NCBI RefSeq assembly: GCF_000217715.1
Contig: NC_015666.1
Coordinates: 1,748,270-1,812,269, forward strand
DNA length: 64,000 nt
Source of the DNA: Halopiger xanaduensis SH-6
GTDB taxonomy: Archaea > Halobacteriota > Halobacteria > Halobacteriales > Natrialbaceae
Reading direction: 5' to 3'
Made by a program: the position numbers and the translations under genes. The notes beneath the pieces were generated by a model that worked only from the letters and a program-made list of their open reading frames with translations, did no database searches and was not told where the DNA came from. Positions within the stretch are counted from its first letter, which is position 1. Each line of letters opens with the position of its first letter. Shown here piece after piece: positions 16,906 to 25,366 of the stretch.

Positions 16906-17973
16906 ATGCAGATCAAAGACCGGGAGCAGATCGAGGGCGGGCGCGAACGGGTGACGGTCGTCCCCGAGAGCGTCGACGACCTCTGGCATTTGCAGTACGT
17001 CCTCGAGCCCGGCGACCGCGTCGCGGGCGATACGACCCGGCGCATCCAGCGCAACGACGACCAGATGCGGGATACGGGCGGCGAGCGCGAGCACATGTGG
17101 GTCGCCATCGCCGTCGACGACATCGAGTTCCACAAGTTCGCCAACCGCCTCCGCGTTGGCGGCGAGATCGTCGCCTGCTCGCGGGAGGATCAGTTAGGCT
17201 TCCACCACACGCTGAACGTCGAGGAGCGGGACGAACTCTCCATCGAGAAGCGGTTCAAACCGGACCAGGAGGCCCGCCTCGAGGAGGCCGAGGAGGCCAC
17301 CGAGAACCCGGACGTCGCCATCGCCACGGTCGAGGAGGGCCAGGCCCACGTCCACACGGTCGCCCAGTACGGCACCGAGGAGCGGGCGACGATCACGGGC
17401 ACGACCGGGAAAGGCGAGTACGCCCGCGGACGCGACGAACTCTTTTCAGAACTCGGAGACGTCCTGAAGCGCCAGGACGCCGACGCGATCATCCTCGCCG
17501 GTCCGGGCTTTACGAAACAGGACGCGCTGAAATACATCGAGAACAACGAGCCCGAGGTCGCCGAGAAGATCACGATGGTCGACACGGCCGCCGTCGGCGA
17601 TCGGGGCGTCCACGAAGTCCTCAAGCGCGGCGCCGTCGCGGACGTCCAGCAGGAAACCCGCATCGAGAGCGAGGCCGAGTACATCGACGAACTCACCGAG
17701 CGCATGGCCCAGGGCGCGAAGGCGGCCTACGGTCCCGAAGAGGTCCGGAAGGCCGCCGACTACGGCGCGATCGATCGGCTCCTGATTCTGGACGATCGGC
17801 TCCGGAAGGAGCGCGGCCCCGAGGGCGAGTGGAACATCGACGTCGACCAGCTCGTCCGCACCACCGAGCAGAAGGGCGGCGAGGTCACCGTCTTCTCGAG
17901 CGAGTTCCCGCCGGGCCAGCAGCTGTCGAATCTCGGCGGGATCGCCGCGCTGTTGCGGTACCGGCTCGAGTGA
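16906..17973 (+). CDS. pelA: mRNA surveillance protein Pelota (aPelota/Dom34)
   Basis: Archaeal Pelota (355 residues, full length) enters the A site of stalled ribosomes. With ABCE1, and sometimes aEF1A, it splits them in no-go/non-stop rescue. The three-domain order is visible: an N-terminal Sm-like domain ([20 protein letters not shown] to about residue 130), an eRF1-like central domain ([18 protein letters not shown], then [17 protein letters not shown]), and a C-terminal domain ([30 protein letters not shown]). The start at 16906 has a CTTATC promoter element 26 nt upstream. The last 33 nt, including the stop codon, recur in degenerate form immediately downstream. Confidence 0.95.
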   Translation: MQIKDREQIEGGRERVTVVPESVDDLWHLQYVLEPGDRVAGDTTRRIQRNDDQMRDTGGEREHMWVAIAVDDIEFHKFANRLRVGGEIVACSREDQLGFHHTLNVEERDELSIEKRFKPDQEARLEEAEEATENPDVAIATVEEGQAHVHTVAQYGTEERATITGTTGKGEYARGRDELFSELGDVLKRQDADAIILAGPGFTKQDALKYIENNEPEVAEKITMVDTAAVGDRGVHEVLKRGAVADVQQETRIESEAEYIDELTERMAQGAKAAYGPEEVRKAADYGAIDRLLILDDRLRKERGPEGEWNIDVDQLVRTTEQKGGEVTVFSSEFPPGQQLSNLGGIAALLRYRLE

Positions 17974-18008
17974 GGACCGCCGCGTCGCTTCGGTATCGAC
18001 TCGAGTGA
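17941..18008 (+). repeat. Tandem degenerate copy of the pelA 3' end
   Basis: The last 33 nt of pelA (17941-17973, ending in CTCGAGTGA) are followed after 2 nt by a second 33-nt copy (17976-18008) that matches at 26 of 33 positions and also ends CTCGAGTGA. The period of 35 is not a multiple of three, so the second copy is in another frame. It lies in the 3' untranslated region. Confidence 0.6.
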
Positions 18009-18081
18009 GCCGGCTCCGCCTCGAGTCGGTGCGGGTCGAAACGTATAGGATGCTGTTCACTCCTGTTCAAAACGCGCGACC

Positions 18082-18393
18082 GTGAGTACCCTCGTTCTCG
18101 TGCTGTGGCTGCTCGCCGTTCTCTTCTACGGCGTCGGCGATCTGGTCACGACGGTCGTCGGCACTCGAACGGACGGCCTCGAGGAGGGACAGCCGCTCAC
18201 TCGAGCGATCTTCGGCGAGCAGCCGTCGGCGCTGCAATTCGGACTGTTCAAGGTGGGCGTCCTGCTCGCGTTTTACGGCGTTTTCCTGCTGCTCCCGGAC
18301 GACCGCTTTCGCCCGCTCGTTCCGGCGGCGATTCTCGGCGTCGGGATCGGCGTCGTCGTCCACAATATTCGGGCGATTCGAAGCGTTCGCTGA
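18082..18393 (+). CDS. Small three- to four-TM membrane protein
   Basis: This 103-residue hydrophobic protein begins with GTG (MSTLVLVLWLLAVLFYGVGDLVTTVVGT) and has three or four membrane segments separated by short polar loops. The GVGDLxTT motif after the first helix is a recurrent feature of small haloarchaeal membrane proteins of the DUF5658 type, but I am not sure of that assignment. A GTATAG element about 37 nt upstream may be its promoter. It follows pelA on the same strand. Confidence 0.6.
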   Translation: MSTLVLVLWLLAVLFYGVGDLVTTVVGTRTDGLEEGQPLTRAIFGEQPSALQFGLFKVGVLLAFYGVFLLLPDDRFRPLVPAAILGVGIGVVVHNIRAIRSVR

Positions 18394-18447
18394 CCGCAAC
18401 GGGGAGGTGATCGAGACTGGCAGGTCGCTGGTGACCGGCGAGCCGCG

Positions 18448-19209
18448 TCAGGCCCGCTGCACGTCGGCCTCGAGGTTCGCCTCGATGAGCTGAATCAACA
18501 CCGACGCGAACAGCGACTCCGAACTCCAGATCGCCGTCTCGCTCCCGTCGTCGTCGATCACGCTCAACAGGATGCTATCGTCGTCGACGAGCACGATCCG
18601 TCCCGACCGCTGGTCGTCCGTCCGGCGCATGAACGGCGATTCTACCGCCACGTCCTCGAGCGAGTCGAACGCCGTCTGGACCGCCTCGATCTGGCTCATC
18701 GTCACCACCGTCACGCCGGCCGTTGCCCGGTCCTCGAGCGTCCGCCCGATCGCGTCGGTGACGAGTTCCGGGAGCCGCGTGCCGAAGACGATCCGCTTCT
18801 CAGCTTGCGAGCAGAGGTCGACGACGCGGTCGTCGATCCGGTCGCGGCCCCGCACCGTCCAGATGTCCTCCTGGGTCTCCTCGCCGGCGGCGTCGTCCCT
18901 GACCGATTCGACGTACTCGAAGGCCCGGTCCTGCTCGCGCTCGAACTGCTCGCGGAGGAGTTCCCGCGCCTCGTCGACGCTGACCGGCCGGTAGCGGATC
19001 GGGTTCGACTGCTGGACCTCGAGCAGGCCCCGATCCTCCAAGCTGTCGGCGACGCTGTAGACCTGCGAGCGGGGGACGTCGGTGATGTCGGCGACGTCGC
19101 GGGCGGTCCCCGCGCCGAGTCGGTGGAGCGCGATGAACACCTTGGCCTCGTAGCTGGTCAGCCCGAGTCCCTCGAAGGCGTCGACCGCTGCGTTTTCGTC
19201 GTCGGTCAT
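18448..19209 (-). CDS. TrmB family transcriptional regulator
   Basis: This 253-residue protein has an N-terminal winged helix of the TrmB type: GLTSYEAKVFIALHRLGAGTARDVADITDVPRSQVYSVADSLEDRGLLEVQ, at residues 14-65. A coiled linker and a C-terminal effector-like domain follow (RIVFGTRLPELVTDAIGRTL, SLLSVIDDDGSETAIWSS). TrmB proteins in haloarchaea control sugar, metabolic or transporter genes. Its ATG overlaps the stop of the upstream RND exporter (ATGA), so it is co-transcribed with the exporter and probably regulates it. The effector is unknown; the C-terminal half lacks an obvious sugar-binding signature. Confidence 0.85.
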   Translation of the reverse strand: MTDDENAAVDAFEGLGLTSYEAKVFIALHRLGAGTARDVADITDVPRSQVYSVADSLEDRGLLEVQQSNPIRYRPVSVDEARELLREQFEREQDRAFEYVESVRDDAAGEETQEDIWTVRGRDRIDDRVVDLCSQAEKRIVFGTRLPELVTDAIGRTLEDRATAGVTVVTMSQIEAVQTAFDSLEDVAVESPFMRRTDDQRSGRIVLVDDDSILLSVIDDDGSETAIWSSESLFASVLIQLIEANLEADVQRA

Positions 19210-22200
19210 CCGCCGTCACCTCCGCGACCGTCACCGTCGCCGTCGCGGTGTCCGGCTCCGTCGTCGATCGTCGACGCCGGCGTGCCCCCGTCGCTTGCCG
19301 CCGGCGCCGGCCCGCTCGAACCCGACGGATCGAAGGAAACGTCGGGGCCGAGGTACCGCGTCCACAGCACCAGCAGGGACGGCAGGACGACCACGCTCGC
19401 GAGGAACGCGTACGTGATCGTCAGCGCCGTGATGATGCCGAACTGCTGGAGCGCCGGCAAGATTGCGAATGCGAGCGTGCCGAACCCGCCGACGGTCGTC
19501 GCCGCGCTACCCAGCAGGGCGCCGCCGGTGCCGGTGACGGTCGTTCGGAGCGCCGACCAGACGTTGCCCTGCCGCTCCAACTCGAGCGAGTAGCGCGCGC
19601 TGACGTGGATGCTGTAGGCGACGCCGAGCCCGATAGTCAGGCTCGTGATCATCCCCGTCAGCACGTTAAAGGGCATGCCGATGAGGTACATCGTGCCGAG
19701 GATCCAGCTGACCGAGAACGCGACCGGCAGCAGGGTCACGATCCCCAGCGAGGCGCTGTTGCCCGTCAGCCAGTAGGCGACCGTGAGGAAGGCGAAGACG
19801 GCCACGAGCGTGATCAGCAGGCTCTCGAGGACGGTGTCGAGCAGGTCCTGTTCGACGATGTAGCTGACGATCGGATCGCCGGTCGCGACGGCGGTCACGT
19901 CCGCGCCGTCCTCGATCGAGGCGGCGATGTCGCGCATCTCGTCGGTCGTATCGCCGGGGCTCGCGTCGCCCTGAACCCCGATGACCAGCCGGGCGGCGTC
20001 GTACTCGGAGCCGTCGCCGCCGTCGGTCCGGGAAATGACCTGACTGGCGGCGTCCTCGTCGACCTCGAACAGCTGGTCGTACAGCGCCGTGACGTTCTCG
20101 TCGGGCACGCCGTCGTCGTCGGTGTCGGCCGCGTCGAACGACTCGTTGAACGACTCGTTCTGTGCGGCGACTCGCTCCATCGTCGACAGCGGATCCTGCA
20201 CGTCCGCCTCGCCGGTCGCCAGCTGGTAGGCGACGTCGCTGTCCGCGGCGTCGTCGCGGGCCGCGTCGATCCGCTCGAGCGCCGCCGGATCGTCGACGTC
20301 GCCTTCGGCGAGGATCTGAGCCTGGCTGTCCCCGCGCTGGAAGTGCTGGTTGACGAAGTCCATGTCCGCCTTGGCCTGGTACTCGCCGGGGCTCAACCCG
20401 CCCGGCAGCCGCTCGGTCCAGGCCGGCGGATCCTCCGCGAGGAAGTCCTCCTGCTCGAAGCTGGTGTCGACCTGCGTCGCGCCGTAGACGCCGCCGGCCG
20501 AGAGCAACAGGACGAGCACGAGCAGGATGGCAGGCAGCTTCCGGGCAGCCGTCGAGCCGACCGTCAGGAGTTCGCTAAAGCGGCCGCCGCCGGTCCCGAA
20601 CGCGCGCTTGCGGCGATCGTACCCGCGCCCCTCGAGGAACTCGTCGATCTCGACCTTGGCGGCGGGGATCAGGGCGCCGAAGACGATCAGCGCGGCGACG
20701 ATGCCGACGGAGCTGACGATTCCGAACTCGCGGATGGGGCCGATCGGGCTGACGAGGTTCGAGAGGAAGCCGATGACGGTCGTCGCGGTGACCCAGACGA
20801 GGGCGACGCCGACGCCGCCGAGCGCGATCGTCATCGACTCGCGGACGCTGCCGGAGCCAGTGGCTCCTGCCTCGTCGCGTTGCTCCCTGTGTCGCATGAA
20901 CACGTGAATCGCGTAGTCGATCGAGAGCCCGATCAGCAGGACGGGCACCGCGACGAACATCTGGTTGAACGCGATCCCGGCCCAGCCCATGAAGCCGAAC
21001 GTCCAGACGAGGACGACCGCGATACCGACCACGCCGAGGATGATATCGAGCAGGTCGCGGTAGGCGACCAGCAGGGCGACGACGACGAACAGCATCGCGA
21101 GCGGGCCGACGATCGCGAGGCTGTCGCCCATCGAACGGTCGATTTCGTCGGTGACGATCCCGCCGCCGAAGACGACGTAGTCGCCGTCCTGGGCGTTCGC
21201 GAGATTCCGAATCTCGAGTTGACTCTCGACGGTCCGGTCGTCGATCGCGCCCATCTCCTCCGCGCCGGCCGAGTCCGCGCCGGCGGTCGACTGGGTGATC
21301 GACGTCATCCGGGCGTCGGCTTCGGTGCTCCCCGGTTCGTACTCGCTGGGCATCAGCCCGATCGCGAAGCTCTCCCCGTCGTCGCCGTCAGAGAGCGTCC
21401 GCTCGACGGCGTCGTCGAACTCCTCGCCGTCGAGTTCCTCGAGCGCCTCGATCTGCTCGTCCAGCGACGGCTGCTCGTCGTCCTCCTCGAGCGCCGCCCA
21501 GTCTTCCTCGAGTCGTTCGGAGTCGTCCTCAAGCGCGTCGTACTCGTCCTCGAGGACGCCCATCGTCGCGCCGGCGTAGATATCCTCGCGCTGTTGCTGG
21601 AGCTCCTCGTATTCGGGGACCGACTCCGGATCGTCGGCGTCCTGCTCGATCTCGAACAGCTGCGACTCGATCTCGCGGAGTTGGCCGACGTACTCCTCGT
21701 ACTCTGCAGCCTGCCCGTCGTCGAGCCCCTGCGTCGCGTTCTCGACGACGGCCGCGAAGTCTTCGTCGCTCGGTCGCTGCTCGTATTCGGGGTCGCTCTC
21801 GTTGTAGGTCGCTTCGATCTGCTCGCGTTCGCGCTGTAACGCGACCGTCTCGTTGAGGCCCTCCTCGAGCCGCGCGCTCGTCTCGTTCAACTCCGCGCTG
21901 CGGGCCTCGAGTTCGGCGCTTCGGTTCTCGAGGGCGGCGACTCGCTCGTCGGTGATCGCCGTAATGGCGACCAGGTTCTCGACCCCGGTGATCGGGTTCT
22001 CGTCGACGAGCGTTTCGTTGATCGACTCGTTGGTCCGGATCTCCTGCTGGAACTCGAGGGAGTCGATCAGCGACTCCTTCGCGAGGACGTTCTCGTCGGT
22101 TCGATCACCTCTCGCGATCACCTGGACGCTCGTCGTGTTCTCCTGTTGCTCGCTCGTGAAGTTGCCGTCGATGCGCTCCAAGGCTTGCGCTTCGTCGGAT

Positions 22201-22343
22201 TCGCTCTCGAACTGATCGAGCGAGGAGTCGTCGTCGACCATCGGCATGCCGGCGCCGACGAGCGCGGTCGTCACGAGCAGGACGACGAGTACGAGGCGAG
22301 AACGAGACGTGATGACGTCGGCGAGTCGCTCCGGCACGCTCAT
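19206..22343 (-). CDS. RND superfamily (MMPL-type) transporter
   Basis: This 1045-residue protein has two RND repeats. Each has one TM helix, a large extracytoplasmic region and then five or six TM helices (first bundle at about 390-560, with LIGLSIDYAIHVFMRHREQR; second at about 850-1010, with TIGLGVAYSIHVSARYSLELER). The first extracytoplasmic loop is unusually long and coiled-coil-rich (about 95-330, rich in Glu, Arg and Gln). Such exporters move lipids or other hydrophobic compounds using the proton gradient. The TrmB regulator downstream overlaps it by 4 nt. No TATA element sits 27 nt upstream, so a leadered transcript is likely (AT-rich DNA at 22411-22450). Confidence 0.88.
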   Translation of the reverse strand: MSVPERLADVITSRSRLVLVVLLVTTALVGAGMPMVDDDSSLDQFESESDEAQALERIDGNFTSEQQENTTSVQVIARGDRTDENVLAKESLIDSLEFQQEIRTNESINETLVDENPITGVENLVAITAITDERVAALENRSAELEARSAELNETSARLEEGLNETVALQREREQIEATYNESDPEYEQRPSDEDFAAVVENATQGLDDGQAAEYEEYVGQLREIESQLFEIEQDADDPESVPEYEELQQQREDIYAGATMGVLEDEYDALEDDSERLEEDWAALEEDDEQPSLDEQIEALEELDGEEFDDAVERTLSDGDDGESFAIGLMPSEYEPGSTEADARMTSITQSTAGADSAGAEEMGAIDDRTVESQLEIRNLANAQDGDYVVFGGGIVTDEIDRSMGDSLAIVGPLAMLFVVVALLVAYRDLLDIILGVVGIAVVLVWTFGFMGWAGIAFNQMFVAVPVLLIGLSIDYAIHVFMRHREQRDEAGATGSGSVRESMTIALGGVGVALVWVTATTVIGFLSNLVSPIGPIREFGIVSSVGIVAALIVFGALIPAAKVEIDEFLEGRGYDRRKRAFGTGGGRFSELLTVGSTAARKLPAILLVLVLLLSAGGVYGATQVDTSFEQEDFLAEDPPAWTERLPGGLSPGEYQAKADMDFVNQHFQRGDSQAQILAEGDVDDPAALERIDAARDDAADSDVAYQLATGEADVQDPLSTMERVAAQNESFNESFDAADTDDDGVPDENVTALYDQLFEVDEDAASQVISRTDGGDGSEYDAARLVIGVQGDASPGDTTDEMRDIAASIEDGADVTAVATGDPIVSYIVEQDLLDTVLESLLITLVAVFAFLTVAYWLTGNSASLGIVTLLPVAFSVSWILGTMYLIGMPFNVLTGMITSLTIGLGVAYSIHVSARYSLELERQGNVWSALRTTVTGTGGALLGSAATTVGGFGTLAFAILPALQQFGIITALTITYAFLASVVVLPSLLVLWTRYLGPDVSFDPSGSSGPAPAASDGGTPASTIDDGAGHRDGDGDGRGGDGG

Positions 22344-22699
22344 GCGATCGCCTCCGTCGGACTGCTTCGGTCTTCACTGTCGATGCGTTGGCGGACCATG
22401 CTGTTGTTACGATCCTACAAAATGCGGCCGCTTATACGTGTTTGCTTATTTACACTTTCGAGACAGTCACGACGATTGAGACGCGCCGGCCGATCGCCGC
22501 CCCGATCGTGACAGCGAGCGCACCGTTCGTCCGTCCGAGCGGCGCGTTCGATCGGGCTTCGAATCGTAGCTACGGATTATAGCCGTGTACGACGTTCGTA
22601 CCGTTCGACGGCTCTGATCGGCGCCGGTTGGTGATTTTCGACGCACGCCGGCTGAAACGATGAGTGTGACTAAAGGCGGTGATCGAACCAACGAACGAT
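22344..22699. other. Divergent intergenic region RND exporter / formyltransferase
   Basis: This 356-nt region shows no gene I can support. The AT-rich block at 22400-22460 (CCTACAAAATG, CTTATACG, GCTTATTTAC) is the likely promoter area of the RND-TrmB operon and a candidate site for TrmB binding. On the other side, CTAAAG (22670-22675) sits 27 nt upstream of the formyltransferase ATG at 22700. Confidence 0.4.
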
Positions 22700-23653
22700 A
22701 TGTCACCGCCCGAACCGGAAACGGTCGGTCTCTTGACCGAGCCGTACCTCCACCGGTGGCAGGTCCGCGCCGTCAGGAACCTGCTGGCCGAGACCGACGT
22801 CGAGCTCTCGCTGGTCGTGAGCAACGCCCGCAACGTGGACCCCGAGATCGACTCGTGGAACAGCCGCGATCGGATCGGCCTCGAGGATCTCGCGCAGTTT
22901 CTCGGGCTGGTGCGACGCGAACGGGCGTGGACGCTCGTCCTCGCTGAGCGCAATCTCGGCCGCATCGCCGGCGACGACGCGACGCTCTGGCACCGCCGCG
23001 CGCTCGAGGACGTCGACCCCCTCGCCGGCGCCGCGCACGTTCGGTGTACCCCGCGAGTGGACGGCGCCTGGGCCGAATTCCCCGATTCGCTCGTCACCCG
23101 GATCGCCCGGGAGTGCGACGTCGTGATCCGGTTCGGATTCGGGCTGATCCGCGGGGCGATTCTCGAGGCCCCGTCCCACGGCGTCGTGAGCTTCCACCCG
23201 GCCGACATCCGCCGCTACCGCGGACTGGGGCCGCCGGCGATCTTCCGCGACGGCCGGTCGACCGCCGGGGTCACGTTACAGCGACTGGACGAGTCCATCG
23301 ACGGCGGCGAGATCGTCGCGTTCGGCGAAACGACGATCGAGGACTGTCACACGCTGTGGGACGTGTTCGACCGCACGGCGACCCTCCAGATCGATCTCCT
23401 CGCCGAAGGGATCGAGAACCTGCGCGATCCGGCGTTCGAACCGACGAGCGTCCCCGACAAGCAACTGGGCGACTTTTACTCGCGCGATCAGCGTCGAACG
23501 CTCCGGTTTGCCGGCCGGATCCTGACCCGAAACCTCCGCGGTCGGGTTCGGCGGCAGTACCGGCGCCGCCGTCCGACCGACGATTCGGACGGGACGCGAC
23601 GCGATGCGGACGAGCGCGACGGCGTCGCCGAATCGAGCGATCCCCACGGGTAG
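22700..23653 (+). CDS. Formyltransferase-fold protein (Fmt/PurN-like)
   Basis: This 317-residue protein belongs to the formyltransferase superfamily, judged by FHPADIRRYRGLGPPAIF (the folate-loop/His motif), DESIDGGEIVAFGET (the motif holding the catalytic Asp) and the N-terminal Rossmann-like part with RECDVVIRFGFGLIRGAIL. In PurN/Fmt the catalytic motif is Asn-x-His; here it reads Ser-Phe-His, so the classical Asn is missing. It may formylate a sugar or peptide, act as a deformylase-like enzyme, or use another C1 donor. The C terminus is an Arg-rich tail. The ATG at 22700 is supported by CTAAAG 27 nt upstream; archaea do not formylate initiator tRNA. Confidence 0.72.
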   Translation: MSPPEPETVGLLTEPYLHRWQVRAVRNLLAETDVELSLVVSNARNVDPEIDSWNSRDRIGLEDLAQFLGLVRRERAWTLVLAERNLGRIAGDDATLWHRRALEDVDPLAGAAHVRCTPRVDGAWAEFPDSLVTRIARECDVVIRFGFGLIRGAILEAPSHGVVSFHPADIRRYRGLGPPAIFRDGRSTAGVTLQRLDESIDGGEIVAFGETTIEDCHTLWDVFDRTATLQIDLLAEGIENLRDPAFEPTSVPDKQLGDFYSRDQRRTLRFAGRILTRNLRGRVRRQYRRRRPTDDSDGTRRDADERDGVAESSDPHG

Positions 23654-23727
23654 GGACTCGAGGCCGTCGAGGTACGGATCGACCTATCCGCCCGCTCGTC
23701 CGCTCGCCCGCTCGTCCGCTCGATCCG

Positions 23728-24462
23728 TTACTCGATGGAAACCGTCGTGAGGTCTTCAGCGAACCGCACGTCGCCGTCGTAGTGGGCGCCGATCGACTCG
23801 AGCATCTCCTCGTGGCGGCCGTCGGTGTGCGGATAGCAATGCGTGAGGTAGACGCGGCCGATGTCGCGGCCCGAAAGCGCCTTCCCGAGCGTCTCGGGTG
23901 TCGGGTGGTTCGAGACGTCGACGTCGTCCGGAAACGAGCAGTCGTGGGCCAGGATCGCCGACTCCTCGGCGAAGTTCGCCAGTCCGCCGAAGGCTTCGCT
24001 GTCGCCGCTGAAGGTGAATCGATCGTCGAACCGGTAGGCCAGACAGGGCACCGAGTGACGCGTTTCGTAGGCCGCAACGTCGAAGCCGGCGACCGAAAAC
24101 TCGCCCTCGTGGACCTCCCGAATCCGCAGGTCGATCCGCCCCTCGAGGTAGTCGTGGACCGACAGCAGGTCGTCGACCAGCCCTTTCGTCCCCTGTGGGC
24201 CGACGATCTCGAGGTGCTCTTCGCCGGCGAGCCAGCGGGCCTTCACGAGCGGCATGAGGTCGCTGATGTGGTCGAGGTGGTGGTGCGTCAGGAGGACCGT
24301 CGAGACGTTCTCGTAGCCGACGCCGGACTGCTGGAGCCGGTGGAGGACGCCGGAACCGCAGTCGACCAGCAGCGTTCGGCCGTCGTCCTGCACGAGAATA
24401 CCGGTCTGGAAGCGCTCGCCCGTCGGCATCGCGCTTCCGGTCCCGAGAAAGGTGACGCGCAT
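23728..24462 (-). CDS. MBL-fold hydrolase, RNase Z-like
   Basis: This metallo-beta-lactamase-fold protein (244 residues) begins MRVTFLGTGSAMPTGERFQTG, the RNase Z/ElaC-type opening. Metal ligands are visible in STVLLTHHHLDHISDLMPL (HxHxDH), ETRHSVPCLAYRF, FTFSGDSEA and YLTHCYPHTD. It may be a tRNA 3' endonuclease paralogue, a phosphodiesterase or a related hydrolase. The RNase Z exosite arm is not obvious, so I do not name it rnz. The start at 24462 has CTTTTGC centred 27 nt upstream. It lies 172 nt downstream of the rhodopsin operon on the same strand. Confidence 0.85.
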   Translation of the reverse strand: MRVTFLGTGSAMPTGERFQTGILVQDDGRTLLVDCGSGVLHRLQQSGVGYENVSTVLLTHHHLDHISDLMPLVKARWLAGEEHLEIVGPQGTKGLVDDLLSVHDYLEGRIDLRIREVHEGEFSVAGFDVAAYETRHSVPCLAYRFDDRFTFSGDSEAFGGLANFAEESAILAHDCSFPDDVDVSNHPTPETLGKALSGRDIGRVYLTHCYPHTDGRHEEMLESIGAHYDGDVRFAEDLTTVSIE

Positions 24463-24634
24463 GCGAGAGCGTGCGCCCGGCCCGGGCAAAAGGGTTGCGC
24501 TGGCCCGAATCGGCCGCTGGCGTCGGATTTCCGGCCGCCAACGTCGCCGTCACTCGAGCGTTTGCATCGTATTTCCGTCACAAAAAGCGAGAAGACGGCT
24601 GCCCCGGACCGCGATCGGTTCAACTCTCGCCGCG

Positions 24635-25366
24635 TTACGCCGACGGAGCGGCCGCGTCAGCGTCGTCCGTCGGTTCGTTGTCGGCGATCGACGCTCCGTA
24701 CTCGGCCTCGAGCGCGGCGCCGGCGTTGAGCGCGATCAGGCCGAACCCGACCTTGGTGAGCAGGTCGAGGTAGGTCGTGAGCATGACGTCGACCGGGAGG
24801 GTTAGCAGACCGAAGCCGGCGGTACCGAGCAACCAGATCACCGGGTAGACGGACCAGAGGATGACCGTGAGGTTCCGAAGGCCGGTGAACAGCGACCGGA
24901 TGGCGTCGGCCTGCTCGTTCGCGCGGGCGGTCATCGGCTGCAGGATCAGGTACAGCAGTCCGACGTACGCGACCGCAGCGACACCGAACAGCGCGAACCG
25001 GACCGGCCCGGTCAGCAGCGCTCCCGCGAAGCCGCCGGCCATGACGAGCGTGTTGACGCCGACGACGAGCCCGAGCCGGCTCCGGTTGATGTCGGCGAGC
25101 CAGCCGAGGTAGAGGAGCAACAGCGGCGTCGTCAGGATCCAGTCGACGTACCGCGGCGCGAAGACCGTCCGGCCGTCGACCGAGAGCCAGCCGTAGCCCA
25201 TCGCCATCGTCACGTAGGCGGCCGTCGCGATCAGGCTGATCGCGCCGAGCACCGTGTAGTACTGCCGGGACTCGGCGGCCGCGGACCGCCCGCCCCAGGC
25301 GAACGCGACGGTCCCCGCGGCCATCCCGAGGGCGCCGAGCCAGAAGACGAGCGTCGGCTCGATCAT
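24635..25366 (-). CDS. sopII: Sensory rhodopsin II (phoborhodopsin)
   Basis: This seven-helix retinal protein (243 residues) is a blue-light photoreceptor for repellent phototaxis. Key positions fall at the same numbers as in Natronomonas SRII: Arg72 and Asp75 ([11 protein letters not shown], counterion), Asn105, Tyr174 (WSVYP), Asp193, Tyr199, Asp201, Thr204 and the Schiff-base Lys205 ([10 protein letters not shown]). The BR Asp96 position is Tyr86, so there is no proton-donor carboxylate and it is a sensor, not a pump. Tyr174/Thr204 and Tyr199/Asn105 are the SRII signalling and transducer-contact residues. The ATG overlaps the htrII stop (ATGA). Confidence 0.96.
   Translation of the reverse strand: MIEPTLVFWLGALGMAAGTVAFAWGGRSAAAESRQYYTVLGAISLIATAAYVTMAMGYGWLSVDGRTVFAPRYVDWILTTPLLLLYLGWLADINRSRLGLVVGVNTLVMAGGFAGALLTGPVRFALFGVAAVAYVGLLYLILQPMTARANEQADAIRSLFTGLRNLTVILWSVYPVIWLLGTAGFGLLTLPVDVMLTTYLDLLTKVGFGLIALNAGAALEAEYGASIADNEPTDDADAAAPSA

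Noticed and set aside
19248-21839. 863-codon plus-strand open frame opposite the RND exporter
   Set aside because: It is antisense to a clear RND transporter, is rich in Arg/Asp/Gly repeats and has no recognisable domain; high GC leaves long antisense frames open.
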